From: K189A clade bacterium
Lineage (GTDB): Bacteria; Pseudomonadota; Gammaproteobacteria; Pseudomonadales; Azotimanducaceae
Assembly: GCA_007571095.1 (NCBI GenBank)
Contig: RKSB01000031.1
Span: forward strand, 1-11,249
Direction of reading: 5' to 3'
DNA length: 11,249 nt
Numbering within the stretch: position 1 is the first letter of the stretch; every line of letters starts with the position of its first letter. Shown piece after piece: positions 8,311 through 11,249 of this stretch. A model generated the notes under the pieces. That model was not told where the DNA came from, ran no database searches, and worked only from the letters and a program-made list of their open reading frames with translations. The position numbers and the translations under genes are program-made.

Positions 8311-8339
8311 TTGACCGAAACCTTTCAGGGTTATATGCT
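8311..8339 (+). promoter_or_regulatory. Sigma70-type promoter for the ZapB-like gene and probably zapA
   Basis: TTGACC (8311-8316), a 17-base spacer and TATGCT (8334-8339). The -35 elements of this and the pepP promoter are only 9 bases apart, back to back, so the two may compete for polymerase. The predicted start near 8346 lies after most of the leader, which argues against the upstream TTG at 8351 as a translation start. Confidence 0.7.
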
Positions 8340-8374
8340 TTGGAAGCTTTTTGTACGCTTTAAGGATGTTTGTT

Positions 8375-8587
8375 GTGGCCGATGTCGGGGTGAAAAAACT
8401 TGAGCAGAAAGTACAAGAACTGATGGATCTATGCGACCGGCTTTCCGCAGACAACAAAAGGCTCCAGAAAAAACACAATGAGTGGATGACAGAGAGATCG
8501 CGCCTGCTTGAGCATGACGAACTGACCAGGCAGCGCCTGAGGGCCATGTATGATCGCTTGAGTGCACTGGAAAAGGACTGCGCCTGA
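8375..8587 (+). CDS. ZapB-like coiled-coil protein (TIGR02449 type)
   Basis: A 70-residue, highly charged, almost entirely helical protein with heptad-like spacing from KKLEQKVQELMDLCDRL to MYDRLSALEKD. It closely resembles the small TIGR02449/DUF904 proteins encoded beside zapA in pseudomonads and relatives, with the family-typical central segment (W37, then ERSRLLEHDELTRQRLRAM). Its position suggests a role in Z-ring assembly; this is inferred from the neighbour and from similarity to ZapB, as the family is poorly characterised. I choose GTG 8375 because AAGGA (8362-8366) sits 8 bases upstream. ATG 8366 overlaps that ribosome binding site, and TTG 8351 is almost at the predicted transcript start. 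In relatives zapA follows closely; here a 465-base gap filled by a repeat array separates them. Confidence 0.85.
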   Translation: MADVGVKKLEQKVQELMDLCDRLSADNKRLQKKHNEWMTERSRLLEHDELTRQRLRAMYDRLSALEKDCA

Positions 8588-8600
8588 TGCTCGTGGTTCA

Positions 8601-9017
8601 GAGCCTTCAGCCAGGAGCCTTCAGCCAGGAGCCTTCAGCCAAAAGGAGCCTTCAGCTAAAAGAAAATAGAAAATAGAGCCTTCAGCTAGAAAGGGAATAG
8701 GAGCCTTCAGCCAAAAAAGGGAATAGAAAATAGAGCCTTCAGCCAGGAGCCTTCAGCTAAAAAGAGCCTTCAGCTAAAAAGGGAATAGGAGCCTTCAGCC
8801 AAAAAAGGGAATAGGAGCCTTCAGCTAAAAAGGGAATAAAAAATAGGAGCCTTCAGCCAGGAGCCTTCAGCTAAAAAGAGCCTTCAGCTAAAAGGGAATA
8901 GGAGCCCTCAGCCAGAAGGGAATAGGAGCCTTCAGCCAAAAAAGGGAATAGAAAATAGGAGCCTTCAGCTAAAAAGAGCCTTCAGCTAAAAAGGGAATAG
9001 AAAATAGAGCCTTCAGG
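8601..9017 (+). repeat. Array 1 of the GAGCCTTCAGC repeat (19 copies)
   Basis: The 11-base core starts at 8601, 8615, 8629, 8646, 8676, 8701, 8733, 8747, 8764, 8789, 8815, 8847, 8861, 8878, 8902 (GAGCCCTCAGC variant), 8926, 8959, 8976 and 9007 (last base changed). Cores are followed by C or T, A, then one of a few spacer types: none (14-base period), A-rich (17), a GGGAATAG tail (24-26), or that tail plus AAAATAG (30-33). The spacing run 32-14-17-25-26 recurs as 32-14-17-24-24, giving higher-order blocks of 114 and 111 bases (8701-8814, 8815-8925). Periods are not multiples of three and stop triplets are frequent, so it is non-coding. It fills the gap between the ZapB-like gene and zapA. I do not recognise the family; it is unlike CRISPR (core too short, spacers not unique). 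Confidence 0.97.
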
Positions 9018-9052
9018 ACCAGAAGAAAAAGATAAAAATTCCTTCGACTTAA

Positions 9053-9385
9053 ATGACTGAAAAATCCGCGAACACAACCAAACATCCGGTTTCTATTGAT
9101 GTGTTGGGCCGACCCTATACGATCTTGTGTACTCGGGAAGAGGAAGAAATCCTGACCCGCTCGGCGGAAGAGCTTGATCAGCGCATACGCAGAATTCAAT
9201 CGGGACTCAATCCGGTACAACAGCAACGTGACCGGATTATCGTAACCGTTGCACTCAACCTGGCGCGCGATCTTCTTCATCAGGCGAGCGAAACGGAAAA
9301 CAGGAATCAATCTCTTCAGGGAAAGATTGACTCGCTTGCGAGCGGCATCGAACTGACACTTCAGCAGAATGCCGACAACTCCTGA
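9053..9385 (+). CDS. zapA: Cell division protein ZapA
   Basis: Cytosolic protein that binds FtsZ and promotes bundling and Z-ring stability. The 110 residues match the family: an N-terminal globular part (HPVSIDVLGRPYTILCTREEEEIL, about 11-34), the helix with SAEELDQRIRRI, the RDRIIVTVALNLARDLL segment near 59-75, and a C-terminal coiled coil. A TAA directly precedes the ATG, so translation cannot begin upstream, and no clear ribosome binding site is visible (the preceding bases are CCTTCGACTTAA). The end of the repeat array lies only 35 bases before the start codon. The gene therefore either depends on the upstream promoter through the array or has a promoter I cannot recognise. The 6S RNA gene follows, as in E. 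coli and pseudomonads. Confidence 0.93.
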   Translation: MTEKSANTTKHPVSIDVLGRPYTILCTREEEEILTRSAEELDQRIRRIQSGLNPVQQQRDRIIVTVALNLARDLLHQASETENRNQSLQGKIDSLASGIELTLQQNADNS

Positions 9386-9394
9386 CGGAGTGCA

Positions 9395-9502
9395 GCCTGG
9401 CTTAAGAATACGCGTCGATCCTGTCGACTCTGGGCGAGCAGGAGACTGCATCCTCTCGGTGTAAATCAGGTCGCTTGAAGCCAGGCACGCCCACACAGGG
9501 CG
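9395..9502 (+). other. Structured spacer between zapA and 6S RNA
   Basis: A perfect 9-bp inverted repeat (GCCTGGCTT 9395-9403, AAGCCAGGC 9478-9486) closes a 74-base interior holding smaller hairpins: GTCGA/TCGAC (9414-9418, 9424-9428) and GCAG/CTGC near 9438-9449. A further hairpin CGCCC/GGGCG (9488-9492, 9498-9502) follows immediately. It is not a tRNA (no acceptor or T-loop pattern). It may be a structured 3' UTR or end signal of zapA, or an unnamed small RNA. No U-run follows, so it is not a standard intrinsic terminator. Confidence 0.5.
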
Positions 9503-9526
9503 GTTAATTGAAAAGAGGCTGCCCAA

Positions 9527-9545
9527 AAGAGGCAATTTTCCTCTT
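9527..9545 (+). terminator. Possible weak terminator or hairpin before the 6S promoter
   Basis: AAGAGG (9527-9532) pairs with CCTCTT (9540-9545) around a 7-base loop. The AAAAGAGGC segment is also a direct repeat, at 9511 and 9525. The hairpin overlaps the -35 region of the 6S promoter and lacks a downstream T-run, so a termination role is uncertain. Confidence 0.25.
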
Positions 9546-9572
9546 GCTGCCTTTCAAGTGCCGGTCTATACT
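9544..9572 (+). promoter_or_regulatory. Promoter of the 6S RNA gene
   Basis: TTGCTG (9544-9549), 17 bases, TATACT (9567-9572). The expected start, 6-7 bases on, coincides with the 5' end of the 6S terminal stem at 9578. The -10 is strong and the -35 partial. Confidence 0.65.
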
Positions 9573-9577
9573 CGGTA

Positions 9578-9763
9578 GTGTCTATTTCTGGGCAGTTCGC
9601 CAGACTTGCATTTTTGCCCGTTGAATTTTTTCAGGGATCGAAAGCCGGGTGCAGGTTGTGCAGGCTCGTCTTTAACGGGAAGCCTCAGTGCCTGGTGTGA
9701 TCGCCACCTTTGGACTCAGGGTTCAAAGTTTGCTCGACAGCGGCTGCTTGGATTTTCGGACAC
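9578..9763 (+). ncRNA. ssrS: 6S RNA
   Basis: Regulatory RNA that mimics an open promoter and binds sigma70 RNA polymerase in stationary phase. It lies directly downstream of zapA on the same strand, the hallmark location. The ends pair (GTGTC 9578-9582 with GACAC 9759-9763; GGGCAG 9590-9595 with CTGCTT 9744-9749), giving a long rod of about 186 nt, against about 184 in E. coli. The 3' half carries a hairpin like the CACCTTGAACC-GGGTTCAAGG stem of E. coli 6S: CTTTGGAC 9708-9715 with GTTCAAAG 9721-9728, preceded by an AAGCCT-like segment. The ends are estimated from pairing and could shift by a few bases. Not assessed base by base: the central bubble. Confidence 0.85.
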
Positions 9764-9770
9764 CCTCCTT

Positions 9771-9799
9771 GAACGGAAGGCTTCGGCTTCGTTCCGTTT
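9771..9799 (+). terminator. Hairpin between 6S RNA and def
   Basis: AACGGAA (9772-9778) pairs perfectly with TTCCGTT (9792-9798), and a G-T pair extends the stem. A small UUCG-type loop sits inside. It could end or process the 6S precursor. There is no T-run behind it, so it may instead be a leader hairpin of def. Confidence 0.45.
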
Positions 9800-9832
9800 G
9801 CTTCGATGAGTTCGAGCCTTTACCGAGAATCT

Positions 9833-10378
9833 ATGGCTGTTAAAGAAGTTCTCAGGATGGGGCATCCGGTGTTGCGCCAGAAAGCCGCGCCCGTCTCTCT
9901 TGGAAAGCTTGGTTCGAAGTGGATTCAGTCTCTGGTAACCGATTTACAGGACACGCTGGAGTCTGTCGGCGGAATTGGCCTGGCTGCACCCCAGATCGGC
10001 GTGAGTTACCGAGTGGCGATCATTCGCATTTCCGGCGGGCCGACTCGTTACGGCGAGCTTTCTCCCGTTCCTCTGACTGTCTATATCAACCCGACTCTCA
10101 AAGTCCTCGATGAAGCCTCGCAGGGGTTTGTCGAGGGGTGCCTGTCAGTGCCCGGATTAAGAGGCTATGTCGAGCGGCCTCGGCGCATTCGCCTGCATTT
10201 TCGTGATCTGGCCGGCAACTCGCAGGAGGCTGAATACTCGGGGTTTTTGGCTACCGTGTTTCAGCACGAATTCGACCACCTTGACGGCCTCCTGTTTGTT
10301 GATCGCATGACCAACATGACCAGACTCTACTTTGAAGACGAATTCAATCGGTTTCATGCTGGTCCGCCCAACCATTAA
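9833..10378 (+). CDS. def: Peptide deformylase
   Basis: Metalloenzyme that removes the N-terminal formyl group from nascent proteins. All three family motifs are present: GGIGLAAPQ (46-54), EGCLS with metal ligand Cys103 (101-105), and QHEFDHLDG with H145, E146 and H149. The 181-residue length is normal. ATG 9833 is chosen because MAVKEVLRMGHPVLR is a typical family start and a short GAG lies five bases upstream; an in-frame ATG at 9806 would add nine residues, with no ribosome binding site. It lacks the usual fmt partner downstream and sits where fau commonly follows 6S RNA, so it may be a second, non-fmt-linked deformylase copy. That is an inference from context. Confidence 0.95.
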   Translation: MAVKEVLRMGHPVLRQKAAPVSLGKLGSKWIQSLVTDLQDTLESVGGIGLAAPQIGVSYRVAIIRISGGPTRYGELSPVPLTVYINPTLKVLDEASQGFVEGCLSVPGLRGYVERPRRIRLHFRDLAGNSQEAEYSGFLATVFQHEFDHLDGLLFVDRMTNMTRLYFEDEFNRFHAGPPNH

Positions 10379-10401
10379 CTCCGCCCGTTTCTGGAGTTTC
10401 G

Positions 10402-10409
10402 AGAAGAGG
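10402..10409 (+). promoter_or_regulatory. Ribosome binding site deciding the TTG start of rpiA
   Basis: AGAAGAGG ends 7 bases before TTG 10417. No ATG or GTG occurs early in this frame, so the site supports the TTG start. Confidence 0.65.
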
Positions 10410-10416
10410 CTTTGGC

Positions 10417-11082
10417 TTGAGTAAGGCCAAACAGCAAGCCGCCCGTGCTGCCCTCAATGCCATTCGGGAAAGGTTTCACCCGAATGAGGTTATCGGCATA
10501 GGTACCGGCAGTACAGTTGAGTTTTTTATTGATCTGCTGGCCGAACACAAGGGCGAGTTTGCCGGCGGAACGGCCACTTCGGTGGCAACAGCACTCAGAC
10601 TCAAAGAGAGAGGCATCCCCGTTTTCGATCTGAATGACGTGGCTGTCAAGGTTTATATTGACGGTGCCGACGAGTCCGATTCACAACTCAGGCTGATTAA
10701 GGGAGGGCATGGTGCGTTGACGCTCGAAAAAATCAACGCCGCCGCCGCTGAAACCTTTATCTGTATCGTAGATGAGTCAAAATTTGTCGATCAACTCGGC
10801 AAAACGCCTTTGCCGGTAGAGGTTATTGCACAATCCAGAACCCATGTTTGTCGACAGCTGGAGAAGATGGGTGGCCAGCCTTCTCTGGAAGAGGGCTTCC
10901 TGACCGATCACGGAAATCCGTTATTGAGGGTGAGCGGGCTGGACTTTACCGATCCGGCAACACTGGAGTCGCAGATCAACGACATGGCCGGAGTGGTTTG
11001 TTGTGGAATTTTTGCGCATCGTCCGGCGGATATCCTCTACCTCGGTCACGAAGAAGGTTGTCGGGAAATCACTTCGCCATAA
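10417..11082 (+). CDS. rpiA: Ribose-5-phosphate isomerase A
   Basis: Interconverts ribose 5-phosphate and ribulose 5-phosphate in the pentose phosphate pathway. The 221 residues align along their whole length with E. coli RpiA (219). The phosphate loop GIGTGST is at 27-33. Catalytic residues are D82 and D85 in IDGADE, K95 in IKGGHGAL, and E104. The ICIVDESKFVDQLGK-PLPVEVI block follows. One oddity: the usual KGGGGAL/KGGGAAL loop reads KGGHGAL. Translation starts at TTG. Only 38 bases separate it from def on the same strand with no terminator between, so the two are probably cotranscribed. Confidence 0.97.
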   Translation: MSKAKQQAARAALNAIRERFHPNEVIGIGTGSTVEFFIDLLAEHKGEFAGGTATSVATALRLKERGIPVFDLNDVAVKVYIDGADESDSQLRLIKGGHGALTLEKINAAAAETFICIVDESKFVDQLGKTPLPVEVIAQSRTHVCRQLEKMGGQPSLEEGFLTDHGNPLLRVSGLDFTDPATLESQINDMAGVVCCGIFAHRPADILYLGHEEGCREITSP

Positions 11083-11087
11083 TGCCG

Positions 11088-11115
11088 GGGGTTAACGGCT
11101 CAAGAACCCCTTTTT
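11088..11115 (+). terminator. Intrinsic terminator after rpiA
   Basis: GGGGTT (11088-11093) pairs perfectly with AACCCC (11105-11110), followed at once by five Ts (11111-11115). It begins five bases past the rpiA stop, and it separates rpiA from the repeat array that follows. Confidence 0.85.
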
Positions 11116-11136
11116 CTGATTGCCTGACTGGGCACA

Positions 11137-11249
11137 GAGCCTTCAGCTAGAAGGAGCCTTCAGCTAGAAGGAGCCTTCAGCTAAATAGAAATAGGAATGG
11201 AGCCCTCAGCCGAAAGGGAATAAAAAAGGAGCCTTCAGCTAGAAGGAGC
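11137..11249 (+). repeat. Array 2 of the GAGCCTTCAGC repeat (runs off window)
   Basis: The same 11-base core and orientation as array 1 occur at 11137, 11154, 11171, 11200 (GAGCCCTCAGC variant) and 11229, with a cut copy at 11246. Spacing is 17 or 29. The spacer is mostly TAGAAG, so adjacent units form a compact inverted repeat with one bulged base (11145-11165 and again 11162-11182: AGCT-A-GAAGG, then CCTTCAGCT). It starts about 20 bases after the rpiA terminator. Confidence 0.95.

Noticed and set aside
8601..9017. CRISPR array
   Set aside because: The repeat unit is only 11 bases, the spacers are repeated variants rather than unique 30-base sequences, and no cas genes are near.
8601..9017. 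Repeat-encoded peptide
   Set aside because: Unit lengths are mostly not multiples of three and TAG/TAA triplets occur in most units.
9395..9486. tRNA gene
   Set aside because: The closing stem is 9 bp and there is no T-loop consensus, anticodon arm or CCA-like end.
8969..9535. 188-codon minus-strand frame running across zapA into the repeat array
   Set aside because: It overlaps zapA and the array, has low-complexity ends, no ribosome binding site and no recognisable domain.
9606..9809. 67-codon plus-strand frame over the 6S RNA
   Set aside because: The region is explained by the 6S RNA, and the predicted peptide has no family features.

Overview
The window looks like chromosomal DNA of a gammaproteobacterium. 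The grouping and order of genes (gcvT, a UbiH/UbiI-type hydroxylase and pepP on the minus strand; then a ZapB-like gene, zapA, 6S RNA, a deformylase and rpiA on the plus strand) is a variant of the pepP-ubiH-ubiI-gcvT / zapA-ssrS-fau-serA-rpiA neighbourhood of E. coli and of the similar Pseudomonas locus. A marine or host-associated lineage is possible, but the sequence does not prove it.

Positions 1-4402 hold the 3' part of a very large single-chain biotin-dependent carboxylase. Its domains run CT-alpha-like, a long unassigned helical linker, CT-beta-like, biotin carboxylase, biotin carrier. It converges on gcvT, and the junction between the two genes (4248-4629) is a tandem duplication of about 190 bp. 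Copy 1 supplies the carboxylase tail and copy 2 supplies the gcvT tail. Each copy also carries a dead remnant of the other gene.

Positions 4587-8227 are a minus-strand operon, pepP then the ubi-type hydroxylase then gcvT, tightly packed (15-nt gap, then a 4-nt stop/start overlap). It is read from a well-formed sigma70-type promoter at 8272-8301. A second strong promoter (8311-8339) fires the other way into a 70-codon ZapB-like gene and probably zapA. UPF0149 (ygfB), the second FAD hydroxylase, gcvH/gcvP and fau, which often occupy this locus in relatives, are not seen here.

Between the ZapB-like gene and zapA lies an array of 19 copies of an 11-base core (GAGCCTTCAGC) with A-rich spacers of a few fixed types, arranged in higher-order blocks of about 111-114 bp. 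A second array of the same core starts just after the rpiA terminator and runs off the window end. I do not recognise this repeat family, and it is the most unusual content here. After zapA come a structured spacer with a 9-bp closing stem, a convincing 6S RNA with its own promoter, a peptide deformylase in the usual place of fau, and rpiA with a TTG start and a clear intrinsic terminator.
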